64,000 bases of DNA from Crocinitomicaceae bacterium (GCA_016709005.1 JADJEU010000001.1:620001-684000), one strand, 5' to 3'. Positions 34,771 through 44,304 are shown, numbered from the stretch's first letter. The notes: generated by a model from the sequence alone, not told the origin. Numbers and translations are program-made.

Positions 34771-35682
34771 ATGTCTATGAAAGCAATACGGATTGATGAA
34801 CCTTGCGATGAAAAATGGAATGAAATGACGGCAACTGATCGCGGAGCATTTTGTCAAAAATGTGCAGTTGATGTGTATGATTTCAGTAAAATGAATCTCA
34901 ATCAGATCAAACTTGTTTTGAAAGAAAGTGCCGGAAAACACATGTGCGGCAGGTTCGAAAGCAAACAACTTGAATTATTGAACCACGAATTTGAAGTGTG
35001 GAAAATGAATCAGCCTAAATCCTTTCAAAGTCGTTTTGTATTTGCCTTATTGCTTGTTTTTGGATTGACTTTATTTAGTTGCGAAGAAGAAGATTTGGCG
35101 CAGCTTGCAAAATTAAATTCCATTGAATTAAAATCATCTTTAGCTGAACCAGATAAAACTTTAGCTGATAAAATTTTCTGGTCACAAGATGCTATTATTG
35201 TCAATGAAATGATGCAATTAGAAAACATAGAGCCTGTTGAATGTATCAAGATGGGAGAATTGGCATATCCAGAAGATTTTCAAACGCAACCCACCCAACC
35301 TGAGTGGCAAGGAATGATAGCAGGTGGGCCTATGATGGACAGAAGTTATTATGAATATTTGGAACAAACGATTCATCCAGATTCTTCAACAACCTTACCG
35401 GAAGAAGTCGTCTCAATTTATAATCCATTTGAAACAAAACTTTTTCCAAATCCAACCAACGGACCATCTAACTTTTCAATTTATGTAAATGAGCCAGCAC
35501 AATTTCAAATTGATATTTATTCGATCTCAGGTCAAAAAATCAATGAGATACACAGCGGTGATTTAAATGAAGGCAGACATCAGTTTGACGTGGAGCTTAC
35601 AAATTATACCAACGGAACATATCTCATAAAAATTTGGTCAGATAAACAAGAAGAGACATTGAAATTAATGAAAGTTGATTAA
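34771..35682 (+). CDS. Cys-motif protein with internal lipobox and T9SS-like tail (tandem copy 1)
   Basis: 303 residues. Residues 1-80 form a small domain with C12, W16, M19, GAFCQKC (C28, C31), DFS and CGRF (C59), which looks like a four-Cys metal or cluster site. There is no N-terminal signal peptide. Instead a single hydrophobic segment at 88-103 ends in LTLFSC (Cys104), which resembles a lipobox and is followed by an acidic stretch. The C-terminus (~225-303) is a T9SS type A-like sorting domain (LFPNPTNGPSNF). The topology would place the Cys domain in the cytoplasm and the tail outside. The next gene is a paralog. The function is unknown. Confidence 0.7.
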   Translation: MSMKAIRIDEPCDEKWNEMTATDRGAFCQKCAVDVYDFSKMNLNQIKLVLKESAGKHMCGRFESKQLELLNHEFEVWKMNQPKSFQSRFVFALLLVFGLTLFSCEEEDLAQLAKLNSIELKSSLAEPDKTLADKIFWSQDAIIVNEMMQLENIEPVECIKMGELAYPEDFQTQPTQPEWQGMIAGGPMMDRSYYEYLEQTIHPDSSTTLPEEVVSIYNPFETKLFPNPTNGPSNFSIYVNEPAQFQIDIYSISGQKINEIHSGDLNEGRHQFDVELTNYTNGTYLIKIWSDKQEETLKLMKVD

Positions 35683-35730
35683 TTACTGAACCTTTTTTTA
35701 CGCTGTCTGTATTCATTCAAAACACACGCT

Positions 35731-36678
35731 ATGCAACGTATTTCAATCAATCAACCTTGCCATGAAAACTGGTCGGCTATGACACCTTCAGAACAAGGAG
35801 CCTTTTGTGGAAAATGTCAAATTGATGTGATTGACTTTAGCGGCAAAACACCCGAAGATGTCAAGCAGATTTTAGAAGCCAATGTTGGAAAACATCTTTG
35901 CGGCCGATTCAAAAAAACACAATTAGATGATTTAAATGCGACGTATGCTGATTGGGATAATCAAACTGCAAAAACTTTTCAAAGTAAATTCTTGTATGCA
36001 TGTTTGATTGTATTTGGAATGACCTTGTTTAGCTGCAATACGCCGGATGAAATGATCCTGGGAGAAATAAGTACAGAAAATTTCCATCTTGATTCTTCAC
36101 AAACAATAACTGAAAATACAGATTCAATTCATTCTGAAAACACAAACGAAGAAATCAAAGTTCAACCAAACGATGAATGGAGACATGTTAAAGGCAAGGT
36201 AGATATCAACTATTATCAGAATCAGAACGAAGAAGAAATGGAATATCTGAAAGGGGATATTGCATATATTCCAGATCAAAAAATTGAAGAAAAAGATACT
36301 GTAACAGCATGCGAAACACCTGCCCGTGAATCAATTTCACAATATTCTCAAACATTTACGCCGCTTCAAGCAACTGATAGCGTGAAAACAATTACGTCAG
36401 AGACGAATCTGATAACGGCAGAATTTTCAGCCCGCCTCTTTCCAAATCCAACCGGCACACATACAAACCTCGAAGTTGAAATTACTCAAGCGGGATTTTT
36501 TACAATCGAATTGATTTCATCCAACGGCCAAAAAGTTGCTACAATTTTTTCAGGAGAGCTGTCATCAGGTATCAGCAACTATCAAATTGAATTATCAACG
36601 TATTCGACAGCAACCTATTTAGTCAAAGTAAGTTCTGCCTCGCAATCTGAAGTTTACCGGATTTTGAAGATTGAGTAA
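35731..36678 (+). CDS. Cys-motif protein with internal lipobox and T9SS-like tail (tandem copy 2)
   Basis: 315 residues, a paralog of the preceding gene. The same layout is kept: C10, W14, M17, GAFCGKC (C26, C29), DFS, CGRF (C57), a hydrophobic segment 86-101 and a lipobox-like MTLFSC (C102), then a low-complexity acidic linker (~110-230) and a T9SS-type tail (LFPNPTGTHTNLEVEI). The linkers share little sequence, while both ends are conserved, so selection acts on the ends. A gap of 48 bp separates the genes and one transcript is likely. Confidence 0.7.
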   Translation: MQRISINQPCHENWSAMTPSEQGAFCGKCQIDVIDFSGKTPEDVKQILEANVGKHLCGRFKKTQLDDLNATYADWDNQTAKTFQSKFLYACLIVFGMTLFSCNTPDEMILGEISTENFHLDSSQTITENTDSIHSENTNEEIKVQPNDEWRHVKGKVDINYYQNQNEEEMEYLKGDIAYIPDQKIEEKDTVTACETPARESISQYSQTFTPLQATDSVKTITSETNLITAEFSARLFPNPTGTHTNLEVEITQAGFFTIELISSNGQKVATIFSGELSSGISNYQIELSTYSTATYLVKVSSASQSEVYRILKIE

Positions 36679-36819
36679 AAGCTTCAAAATCCCGTCAGCT
36701 AATCTAACCATCGGGCTGGGCTTGACTCTGCAGAAGAAAGAATTTTCACGTTAATAACACTGTTTATATCTAGATTTCCATCTTCACACAATATCAGGCA
36801 TAAACACTACCTTTAGGCC

Positions 36820-38697
36820 GTGTTATTGTTACCTAAAAATATTGCACCGCGCTGGTTGGTGTTTGGAATTGACCTGATCATTGCGATTGTTTCATTGATT
36901 GTTGCTTATTTGGTAAGATTTGACGCAGCCAATCTTCCATTTGAATCTGAATACGAGATTTTTATTTCTGGTTTGCCGTTCTTTTTGCTGGCAAGATTAA
37001 TCTGTTTCTACTTCTTTAAAATTCACACCAGTATTTTAAGACATACCAGTACACAGGATGTTAAACGTGTGATCCTTGCTACCGGTTCAGGAACACTTTT
37101 GCTTGCCCTTGGTTCAAGCGTCAAATATTTTTTCGTCGATGAGATTTTTCTTTTCCCGCTTTCTATTTTGGTCGTCGAGTTTTTTGTAACAATTTCATTT
37201 TTACTTGTATTTCGTTTTGCCATTAAATTGCTCTATCTGGAAGGATTAAAAACCGGTAAACAAATTTTACCAACTGCAATTTATGGTTCTGGAATTTATG
37301 GGTTGATTACAAAACATACGTTGGATAAAGAGGCTAATGTAGAGGGTAACGTTGTCTGTTTTATAGACGATGATCCAAAAAAAAGCGGCAGTTCATTAGA
37401 AGGGTTGCCAATCTATCATACTTCAGCGCTCGAGCAGATAATCAAAAGCAAAAATATCCAGAAAATAATTCTTGCCATCAAAGATCCGGACAACAGAAAT
37501 AAACGCAAAGTCATTGACATTTGTTTGGCAAACAACGTGGAGATTTTGAATGTACCCTCTCCTACCAAATGGATCAATGGTGAGTTTACTACTGGTCAGA
37601 TCAAACCGATACGCATTGAGGATTTATTAGGCCGTGAATCGATCAATTTAGACCAGGATAAACTTGCAGCAGAGTTCAACAATAAAACCATTTTAGTGAC
37701 AGGAGCTGCAGGCAGTATTGGTAGCGAAATCGTTAGACAACTTTGCGAATACAATCCTAAAAAAATTATTCTGCTCGATCAGGCCGAATCTCCAATCTAT
37801 GAATTGGAAATGGAGCTGCAGGAAAAAAAACTCAGACATCTCACCGAATCTGTGATTGCAGATATCCGGAATTTAGAGCGCCTGGAAAATGTCTTCAATA
37901 CCTTTAAACCACAATACGTATTCCACGCGGCAGCCTACAAGCACGTTCCGCTTATGGAAGACAATCCATCGGAAGCTTTGCTTACAAATGTATTGGGTTC
38001 AAAACACCTTGTGGATCTGGCTGTAAAACACAACGTAGAAAAATTTGTGTTGATTTCTACTGACAAAGCAGTGAACCCAACAAACGTTATGGGCTGCTCG
38101 AAACGCATTGCAGAGATCTACGCGCAGTCAGCCAACTCAAAAGGTACTACCAAATTTATTACCACACGTTTTGGAAATGTACTCGGATCAAATGGCTCTG
38201 TGATTCCCCTTTTCAAAAAACAGATTGATGCAGGTGGTCCTTTAACGGTGACTGATAAAAATATCACGCGTTACTTCATGACCATTCCGGAAGCTTGTCA
38301 GCTTGTTTTGGAAGCAGGTATGATGGGTGAAGGAAAAGAAATTTTTGTTTTTGACATGGGAGAGTCAGTAAAGATTTACGACCTCGCTGTGAAGATGGTA
38401 AAACTAAGCGGCCTTGAATTAGGAAAGGACATTCAGATAAAAATTACAGGATTAAGACCGGGTGAAAAGTTATACGAAGAGTTGCTCACCAAAGGTGAAG
38501 ACACCATTCCAACACATCACCCGCAAATACTGAAAGCAAAAGTGAGAGAGTATGATTTTGAAGAAATCTCCAAAACCATTGAACGTTTGACAGCTCTGTT
38601 TGGCAAGCAAAACAACACTGAAATTGTACAATTGATGAAAGATATTGTACCCGAATATAAAAGCAATAACTCTGTTTTTGAACAGCTCGACAAATGA
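36820..38697 (+). CDS. Membrane-bound nucleotide-sugar 4,6-dehydratase (PglF/CapD/WbpM family)
   Basis: 625 residues from a GTG (36820), just after a TACCTTTA -7-like element. Four N-terminal helices (~10-135) are followed by a CoA-binding-like domain and then an extended SDR domain with VTGAAGSIGSEIVRQL (NAD site, ~285), AAYKHVPLMEDNPSEA and STDKAVNPTNVMGCSK. The catalytic YxxxK is MxxxK here, as expected in this family. The enzymes convert UDP-GlcNAc to the 4-keto-6-deoxy sugar for capsule, LPS or protein glycans. It differs from PseB at 53214, so the cell has two 4,6-dehydration routes. The thioesterase gene overlaps its stop by 4 bp. Confidence 0.88.
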   Translation: MLLLPKNIAPRWLVFGIDLIIAIVSLIVAYLVRFDAANLPFESEYEIFISGLPFFLLARLICFYFFKIHTSILRHTSTQDVKRVILATGSGTLLLALGSSVKYFFVDEIFLFPLSILVVEFFVTISFLLVFRFAIKLLYLEGLKTGKQILPTAIYGSGIYGLITKHTLDKEANVEGNVVCFIDDDPKKSGSSLEGLPIYHTSALEQIIKSKNIQKIILAIKDPDNRNKRKVIDICLANNVEILNVPSPTKWINGEFTTGQIKPIRIEDLLGRESINLDQDKLAAEFNNKTILVTGAAGSIGSEIVRQLCEYNPKKIILLDQAESPIYELEMELQEKKLRHLTESVIADIRNLERLENVFNTFKPQYVFHAAAYKHVPLMEDNPSEALLTNVLGSKHLVDLAVKHNVEKFVLISTDKAVNPTNVMGCSKRIAEIYAQSANSKGTTKFITTRFGNVLGSNGSVIPLFKKQIDAGGPLTVTDKNITRYFMTIPEACQLVLEAGMMGEGKEIFVFDMGESVKIYDLAVKMVKLSGLELGKDIQIKITGLRPGEKLYEELLTKGEDTIPTHHPQILKAKVREYDFEEISKTIERLTALFGKQNNTEIVQLMKDIVPEYKSNNSVFEQLDK

Positions 38698-39095
38698 TTT
38701 CAACTAAAATTCAATTACGTTTTGCCGATGTTGATATGGGTGGACACGTGCACAACGCAGCCTATCTTCATTATTTTGAATCTGCACGCATTCAGTTTTT
38801 TATCGGAACCTTATCTCCAAGCTGGGACTGGAAAAAAAATGGATTCATTGTCAAGAAAAACACGATCGAATATCATGTGCCTGTTTATCTCACCGATCAA
38901 ATTCGGGTGGATGTAAATTGCACGCATATTGGTGAAAAAAGTTTCACCCTTTCCTACGAAGTTTTTGATCAGAATAATCTCAAAAAAACGTACGGTGAAT
39001 CTGTGATTGTCTGCTTTGATTATATTCAGAGTAAAACAATTGCCATACCATCAGAAGTAAAAGCAATACTTGAACAACATGTTGCAAACAAATAA
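38694..39095 (+). CDS. 4HBT-type acyl-CoA thioesterase
   Basis: 133 residues of the 4-hydroxybenzoyl-CoA thioesterase hotdog family, with the active-site segment RFADVDMGGHVHNAAYLHYFE and a following strand pattern (IEYHVPVYLTDQIRVDV, KSFTLSYEVFD). It hydrolyses short or medium acyl-CoA or acyl-ACP in the cytoplasm. The ATG overlaps the upstream dehydratase stop (ATGA), so the pair is cotranscribed although no metabolic link is obvious. Confidence 0.85.
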   Translation: MISTKIQLRFADVDMGGHVHNAAYLHYFESARIQFFIGTLSPSWDWKKNGFIVKKNTIEYHVPVYLTDQIRVDVNCTHIGEKSFTLSYEVFDQNNLKKTYGESVIVCFDYIQSKTIAIPSEVKAILEQHVANK

Positions 39096-39149
39096 GCGGC
39101 ATACTATTTGAACCTATTTTTTTGTAATTTAAGATCTTAAATCAAACCT

Positions 39150-40190
39150 ATGAAACTGCATTCAATTTTAGCTTTTTTCTTACTAAACGCTCTTGCGGCA
39201 ATTGCACAACCAACAGACGGGACCGCACCCAAAAAGAAAGAAACGCCAACAGCTTTGGTTTGTCGTGATCCGCGATTCAGAATGGTTCCGGACTGCGAAG
39301 GACTTGTTTATGTTGATAAAGTAAATATCAACGGAGAAGATAAAGACGTTGTTTATGCTAAAAAAACTGGAATACCTTTCAGTGGTCGTTGCAAGGTCTG
39401 TCACAACAATGGAAATCTGTGGATGCATCTTGAGTACAAAGGCGGCTGGTCTTATGGTATTGATACCGTCTACTATGAAAATGGAAACATCAATCTGATA
39501 AGAAGTCATGATACCACTGGTCTTGGAAAAGAAGATGGTACCTGGAAATTTTTTCGTGAAGACGGAACGCTCAAATGGGAAAAAGAATTTGTGATGGGTG
39601 CTGCTGATGGTGAACAACGTTATTATTTTCCAGACTCGACGCTTGAAAAAGTAGAAGTTTGGAAAATGGGACAGTTGAATGGAAAGAAACAAGAGTATTA
39701 TCCGGGCGGTGCAATTCGAAAAGAAATTGGATACAAAAACGGAAAATTTGACGGAACCTACATCGTCTATTATAAAAACGGAAACGTTGAATCAGAGCAA
39801 CAATACATCAACGATAAAAAGACAGGACCGTCATCTTATTACTATGAATCTGGTCAGTTGTTTTATTCTCAGACCCATGAAAACGATTTGCTTGAAGGTG
39901 AAGTAAAACGCTTCTATATGACAGGAGCCAAATGGACTGTTGAGAACTACAAAAAAGGTCAGCGTCATGGAATTTTTGAAGAATATTATGATGACGAAAA
40001 AGGCACGATGAAATACAGCGCCATTTATAAGAAAGACATTCTCGTTGAAGAGCATTATTACAATGAGTTTGGAGAAGAAGTAGCAAAACCTGAAGGTGCA
40101 ACACCTCCGGGCACAACAACCACAGAGGGCAATACAGAAGGTGAGCAAGAAGGTGGCGGCAAAGGAAAAAAAGACAAAAAGAAAAAGTAG
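39150..40190 (+). CDS. Secreted MORN/YwqK-like repeat protein with Lys-rich tail
   Basis: 346 residues with a signal peptide ending AAIAQ (~1-20). After an N-terminal region with a Cys pair (RCKVCHNNG) come about eight YwqK/MORN-like hairpins of ~23 residues, such as YYENGNINLI, FFREDGTLKWE, YYPGGAIRKEIGY, YYKNGNVESEQQY, YYESGQLFYS and FYMTGAKWTVENY. The C-terminus is low-complexity, Gly/Thr/Glu-rich and then purely Lys/Gly/Asp, perhaps for binding acidic surface polymers. It is related to the gene at 27215. The function is unknown. Confidence 0.7.
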   Translation: MKLHSILAFFLLNALAAIAQPTDGTAPKKKETPTALVCRDPRFRMVPDCEGLVYVDKVNINGEDKDVVYAKKTGIPFSGRCKVCHNNGNLWMHLEYKGGWSYGIDTVYYENGNINLIRSHDTTGLGKEDGTWKFFREDGTLKWEKEFVMGAADGEQRYYFPDSTLEKVEVWKMGQLNGKKQEYYPGGAIRKEIGYKNGKFDGTYIVYYKNGNVESEQQYINDKKTGPSSYYYESGQLFYSQTHENDLLEGEVKRFYMTGAKWTVENYKKGQRHGIFEEYYDDEKGTMKYSAIYKKDILVEEHYYNEFGEEVAKPEGATPPGTTTTEGNTEGEQEGGGKGKKDKKKK

Positions 40191-40349
40191 CGGACGGCCT
40201 CGCTCCGTCAGGGTTATCAATGAATTTTATTAAGAGGGGTGTGGATTGCCAAATCAATTATGTTTTGTGCCGTTGTGTAAATTGCAAAATCAATTATCGA
40301 TCAAATTATAGATTCCCAAATCAATTAAGGGACGGAGCGAGTCCGTCCT
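40191..40349. repeat. REPIN/MITE-like element with GC-rich hairpin ends and A/T inner repeats
   Basis: GGACGG(C/A)CTCGCTCCGTC occurs at 40192-40209 and inverted at 40331-40348 (one mismatch). The right copy is itself a perfect hairpin GGACGGA/TCCGTCC with a GCGAG loop. Between the ends are three diverged copies of a ~18-nt motif (core AAATCAATTA) at 40243, 40279 and 40310. The element begins directly after the stop at 40190 and ends 10 bp before the next ATG. Confidence 0.72.
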
Positions 40350-40359
40350 GTTAAATTTT

Positions 40360-40647
40360 ATGGTGAAGGTTCTTGAATTTATTTTTGAAGTCCTTGGATG
40401 GATTCGGATTGTTCTTTCGCCGGTTCTGATTTCATTATTTATTGCAGTCCCAGTATATTATCATAATCCAGATGCCCTTGGTATCGCAATTGCGGTCATC
40501 CTTGTTAGCACAGCATTGATTATTGGAATTAAATGGGCGAACAGCACTTGGAAAAAACCCGGAACACAACAATATCTTTCCAGAATTTCTTCGTCGCAAG
40601 ATTTGGATGCAAAGCCAGAAAAGGAAGAAAATAAAACAGAAGCTTAG
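40360..40647 (+). CDS. Small two-helix membrane protein, unknown
   Basis: 95 residues with two hydrophobic segments (~12-32 and ~40-60) and a hydrophilic, Glu/Lys-rich tail (~75-95). It is predicted to sit in the inner membrane with the tail in the cytoplasm. I recognise no family. It starts 10 bp beyond the REPIN-like element and its stop overlaps the end of the convergent flippase gene by 4 bp. Confidence 0.6.
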   Translation: MVKVLEFIFEVLGWIRIVLSPVLISLFIAVPVYYHNPDALGIAIAVILVSTALIIGIKWANSTWKKPGTQQYLSRISSSQDLDAKPEKEENKTEA

Positions 40648-42122
40648 AAAAATTTGGTCTTCATCTTAGCCAACCATTTATTCACGTCAGGCGATAGTTT
40701 TAGCACAATCACCAAGCCCCAGAAAAGCAAAGTTAAGGCGGCCAGATTAATTGCAATTTTTACAAAGGCATTGGCTTCATAATCCAGATAATAACACAAA
40801 GCAAGAAAGCCGATTGATAAAAATGCCGCCTTCACAAAAACAAAATTGAACGGCTGCAAATTGTATTTTCTGTACAACAAAAGCCAGCGGAAAAAATTCA
40901 CAATGGTCATTGCAATTACAGAAGCAACCGCAGCACCAGTAAGCTGATATTCTTTAATCATAAAATAATTCAGCACGATACAAAGTACTGCCAGCACAAT
41001 ATTAAAATACATGTTGTATTTGTAATAGCGTGATGTTCCAATGATGGCAGTATTCACACCAGTTGCCATCTCAATCAGAATTCCCGAACCTAAAATCAAA
41101 AACAAATATGAATACGGGCTGTAATCATCAAACTTGACATGCAATGAAAATACAGGGCCTAATACGGTCCATCCTAGACCTAATAAAAATGCTCCGATCA
41201 AAAGTTGATTCACACAACTTTTAGTGTAAACTGAACGCACCGTTTCCAGATCATCCTTTTGCCATGCCTCAGCTAAAACAACTTGTGCAATTCGAATAAT
41301 CGCTGCTGAAGGAATCAAAATAAATCGTGCAGCAAAAAACATTACAGAATAAATTGCCACCGCATCCAATGAAATCATTTTGGTCAGCATGAGCGTATCT
41401 ACATATAAAACAATAGAACCAGATGCCCCTATCAACATTCCAAAAATAATGTACTCGTAAATTCCTTTTCTTTCAGACGGAGCCAGCAGATCTTTGGAGG
41501 GCAGCACCACCTTTGGGGTTTTGATAAAGGCAAAAATGCTAATCAAAAATCCGGGAATACAAAAAGACAAAGCATAGAGATAAACAAAATAATCAAAGCT
41601 GATCCAAAGCGCCGCATAGAGTATAACAGCGAAAGCAATAAAAACTTTACTTAAAAACGTATCTAAAAAAACACCAATGAAAGTTTTGTAAAGCATACGT
41701 GCATAACCATCCATGTTCAGAAAAATGATTCTGAAAAAAATCATTGGAAAAATCAAAAATGAAAATCGCCTGAAGAGCACAAGGTCAGCATCTTCATTCA
41801 GCATCATTTCTCCAAAAAAATAATAGATCACAAAGCTGACCAGAATTCCGATTAACGATAGAAACAAACCGAGAATCAATAATCCATGGTGCCCTTTTTC
41901 ATCATCTCTGAAACGCGGAAAAAGTTTGATGAGAATTTGATTATAGCCTAAACTAAAAAGCGCAACAAACGAAGCAGAGAAAGCATCAAGAATACCTAGC
42001 AAACCTACTGCGGCTTTTGAAGGCATAAAGATTGGCATGAGTAAACGCATGGCTCCACCCAGCGATGCGCCTGCAAAATTGATAATCGTATTTCTTAGCG
42101 CCTGGCGCTGGATAATTCCCAC
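40644..42122 (-). CDS. Oligosaccharide flippase-like membrane protein (Wzx/MATE-type)
   Basis: 492 residues, almost wholly made of ~14 hydrophobic helices. The N-terminal RNTIINFAGASLGGAMRLLMPIFM, central RFILIPSAAIIRIAQVVLAE and C-terminal GAAVASVIAMTIVNFFRWLLLYRKY fit the Wzx/polysaccharide-transporter family. It would flip undecaprenyl-linked oligosaccharides across the inner membrane. It is a good candidate to export the pseudaminic acid glycan made by the cluster at 46-60 kb, though it stands outside that cluster. Confidence 0.82.
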   Translation of the reverse strand: MGIIQRQALRNTIINFAGASLGGAMRLLMPIFMPSKAAVGLLGILDAFSASFVALFSLGYNQILIKLFPRFRDDEKGHHGLLILGLFLSLIGILVSFVIYYFFGEMMLNEDADLVLFRRFSFLIFPMIFFRIIFLNMDGYARMLYKTFIGVFLDTFLSKVFIAFAVILYAALWISFDYFVYLYALSFCIPGFLISIFAFIKTPKVVLPSKDLLAPSERKGIYEYIIFGMLIGASGSIVLYVDTLMLTKMISLDAVAIYSVMFFAARFILIPSAAIIRIAQVVLAEAWQKDDLETVRSVYTKSCVNQLLIGAFLLGLGWTVLGPVFSLHVKFDDYSPYSYLFLILGSGILIEMATGVNTAIIGTSRYYKYNMYFNIVLAVLCIVLNYFMIKEYQLTGAAVASVIAMTIVNFFRWLLLYRKYNLQPFNFVFVKAAFLSIGFLALCYYLDYEANAFVKIAINLAALTLLFWGLVIVLKLSPDVNKWLAKMKTKFF

Positions 42123-42201
42123 CGATATTCTTTTAAAGCTTGAACGTCAAAATTACGCTAAAGTTTAGGAATTAAGATTATTTAACCTAATTGAGAAACG
42201 A

Positions 42202-43572
42202 TCAGGCAATTTCTGCCGGCAGTATAATTATAAACTCAGTACCCTTTCCCGAATCTGAATTCACAATAATGTTTCCGTCATGAAGCTTTACAATGCGGTT
42301 TACCAATGACAAACCGATACCATGGCCTTCTGTTTCACGCGGTTTTTTTGATCTGAAAAAAGGCTCAAAAATTTTTGCCTGATCTTCTGAATCGATTCCT
42401 CCACCGTTGTCATTGAAACTCACATAATGAAATCCATTTTTAAAACTATGTGCAATGAGTAAATCCGTGGCGCCAAACTTTGCTGCGTTGTCTATGATAT
42501 TTTGAAAAGCACTGATGATTAATTCGCGGCTGCATTTGATTTCCCAGTTTTCATCTGACAGCGAGTCTTCCATCAGCCGAAAATCAATTCTCAACTTCTT
42601 TTCATTGGCAAATTTTGATTCGGCAGCATCAAATATTAACTGATCAATTCGTTCTGAAGAATACTTCTGCATTGTAATGCCCGCTTCAATACGTGTCAGT
42701 GTCAATAACTGATGGCTCAATAAGTTTAACGCGCTAATATCTTCCAGCACTGAAAAAAGAGTTGACTTATATTCCTCACTGGTCCTGTCATTCAGAAGAC
42801 AAACTTCAAGCTGTGCGGTAATCGCCGCTAGCGGATTTCGAAGTTCGTGCGAGGCGTTGGCCAGAAAATTTTTCTCCAGAACAATGGATTGCTCCACCCT
42901 ATCGAGCATGTTATTGAAGGTCGTTGCCAGCCTTGAAAGTTCATCTTTGCTGTTAATGTAATTGATGCGCTGATCAAGATTGCGGTCATTAATCTGGTCA
43001 ACCTCTTTAATGATATTTGACACAGGTTTAAGCGCCCTTCCGGCATAAAGCCAGCCTGCAATCGCCATAATAATAACTGAAATCACCCAGGTCACAATGA
43101 GTGTATTTCTGAGATTCACTATTTTTCTTTTTCCAAATTTATCAAAGCCTCCTACAAAAATGTAATAGGGTTTTCCCCTCGAAGTGTAATGCATTCCAAG
43201 AACTTCAATTTCACCTTTTTCATAGGCAATCTCAGATCCATTCTTTAGTTGTGCGATTTCGGAATCTGTAATTTGTAGTTTGTTTTGTGCGTCAGTAGTG
43301 TACAAAATCTGATGGTCCAAATTAATAATGGTTACTCTTTCTTCAATCAGAGCACCTTGCTGACGATCATCTATTTTACGAAGCAAGGTTGAATCAACCT
43401 CATCTACATCCAAAAAAAGGCGTGCAGTTTGAACTGCTTTTTCTTCCAGCCTGCCTTCAAACTCAGTTTTACGATACTGAGCTGAAATCAAAAGTATAAG
43501 CACAAACGAAACCAGAATTATTGATGCGACAATAATTGTAAATTGAATGGTCAGTTTGTTTCTGATGGTCAT
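42202..43572 (-). CDS. Sensor histidine kinase
   Basis: 456 residues. Helix ~8-30, a periplasmic sensor region (~31-160), helix ~165-185 and a HAMP domain (~186-238). The HisKA dimerisation domain contains the phospho-acceptor His in NASHELRNPLAAI (~245), and the HATPase_c domain has the N box (FQNIIDNAAKFG), G1 (DNGGGI), F box (FEPFF) and G2 (GHGIGLSL). It autophosphorylates and passes phosphate to the partner response regulator, whose stop overlaps this start by 4 bp (ATGA). The signal is unknown. Confidence 0.93.
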   Translation of the reverse strand: MTIRNKLTIQFTIIVASIILVSFVLILLISAQYRKTEFEGRLEEKAVQTARLFLDVDEVDSTLLRKIDDRQQGALIEERVTIINLDHQILYTTDAQNKLQITDSEIAQLKNGSEIAYEKGEIEVLGMHYTSRGKPYYIFVGGFDKFGKRKIVNLRNTLIVTWVISVIIMAIAGWLYAGRALKPVSNIIKEVDQINDRNLDQRINYINSKDELSRLATTFNNMLDRVEQSIVLEKNFLANASHELRNPLAAITAQLEVCLLNDRTSEEYKSTLFSVLEDISALNLLSHQLLTLTRIEAGITMQKYSSERIDQLIFDAAESKFANEKKLRIDFRLMEDSLSDENWEIKCSRELIISAFQNIIDNAAKFGATDLLIAHSFKNGFHYVSFNDNGGGIDSEDQAKIFEPFFRSKKPRETEGHGIGLSLVNRIVKLHDGNIIVNSDSGKGTEFIIILPAEIA

Positions 43573-44258
43573 TCAGAAGATTTTAGAATATAGCCTTGGC
43601 CAATAAGTGTGTGGATAAGTTTTGGATCAAAACCTTTATCTATTTTTTTTCGCAGGAAATTGATGTAAACTTCAACGACGTTTGAAGAAGTATCGTGAAA
43701 AATGTTCCAGACATTTTTTTCAATCTCAGTTTTTGAAATTACACGTTCTTTGTTTTTCATCATCCATTCCAGCAACTTAAACTCACGCGCAGTAAGTTCA
43801 ATTTGTTTTCCTTGTCTTAAGGCCTGACGCGTATTCATGTTCAGTTCAAGATCTGCATAACTTAAGATATTGCTGATGTTCCAATCGTTACTTGAACGTC
43901 GAAGCAATGATTTAATGCGGGCAAGCAGTTCTTTAAACTCAAATGGTTTTACAAGATAATCGTCGGCACCGGCATCAAGCACAGTTACTTTGTCCTGCGT
44001 TGAATCAAGCGCCGTCAAAAAAAGAACGGGAGCAAGAATTCCTTGTGACCGAATGGCTTTACATAAGTTGAGTCCATTTTCTTCACCCGGCAAAATATAA
44101 TCCAAAATATACAAATCAAATTTTTGTGATTCAATCAGCTTAAGTCCCAACGCACCATCCCCGGCCAGATGAACATCAAAACCGTTTTCTTCTAAACCTT
44201 GCTTTACAGAAAGGGCTGTTTTTATTTCATCTTCGACATATAGAATTCTTGACTTCAT
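43569..44258 (-). CDS. OmpR-family response regulator
   Basis: 229 residues from the ATG at 44258; the longer frame opens at a GTG that overlaps the -7 box and is rejected. The receiver domain has the acidic pair in YVEDE, phospho-acceptor Asp53 (LDYILPG) and the conserved Lys in YLVKPFEFKEL. A winged-helix DNA-binding domain follows (ELTAREFKLLEWM, VEVYINFLRKKID, LIHTLIGQGYIL). It is cotranscribed with the histidine kinase. Targets are unknown; it precedes a sialidase-like gene on the same strand. Confidence 0.93.
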   Translation of the reverse strand: MKSRILYVEDEIKTALSVKQGLEENGFDVHLAGDGALGLKLIESQKFDLYILDYILPGEENGLNLCKAIRSQGILAPVLFLTALDSTQDKVTVLDAGADDYLVKPFEFKELLARIKSLLRRSSNDWNISNILSYADLELNMNTRQALRQGKQIELTAREFKLLEWMMKNKERVISKTEIEKNVWNIFHDTSSNVVEVYINFLRKKIDKGFDPKLIHTLIGQGYILKSSE

Positions 44259-44274
44259 CTCAGTAATTATTTCA

Positions 44275-44304
44275 CAAATATACACCTTAACCAGTGATGA
44301 CCAA
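44275..44304 (-). promoter_or_regulatory. Promoter of the two-component system (TTGG-N18-TATATTTG)
   Basis: On the minus strand, TATATTTG (44282-44275) is a perfect -7 match and TTGG (44304-44301) lies 18 bp before it. The -7 box is 16 bp before the ATG at 44258 and overlaps the upstream GTG. Confidence 0.5.

Noticed and set aside
39183..39692. 169-codon minus-strand frame
   Set aside because: Lies opposite the MORN-like gene at 39150, whose repeats and signal peptide are clear; the product has no protein-like motif.
39808..40257. 149-codon minus-strand frame crossing the REPIN-like element
   Set aside because: Antisense to the MORN-like gene and through an inverted repeat; composition is Leu/His/Cys-rich nonsense.
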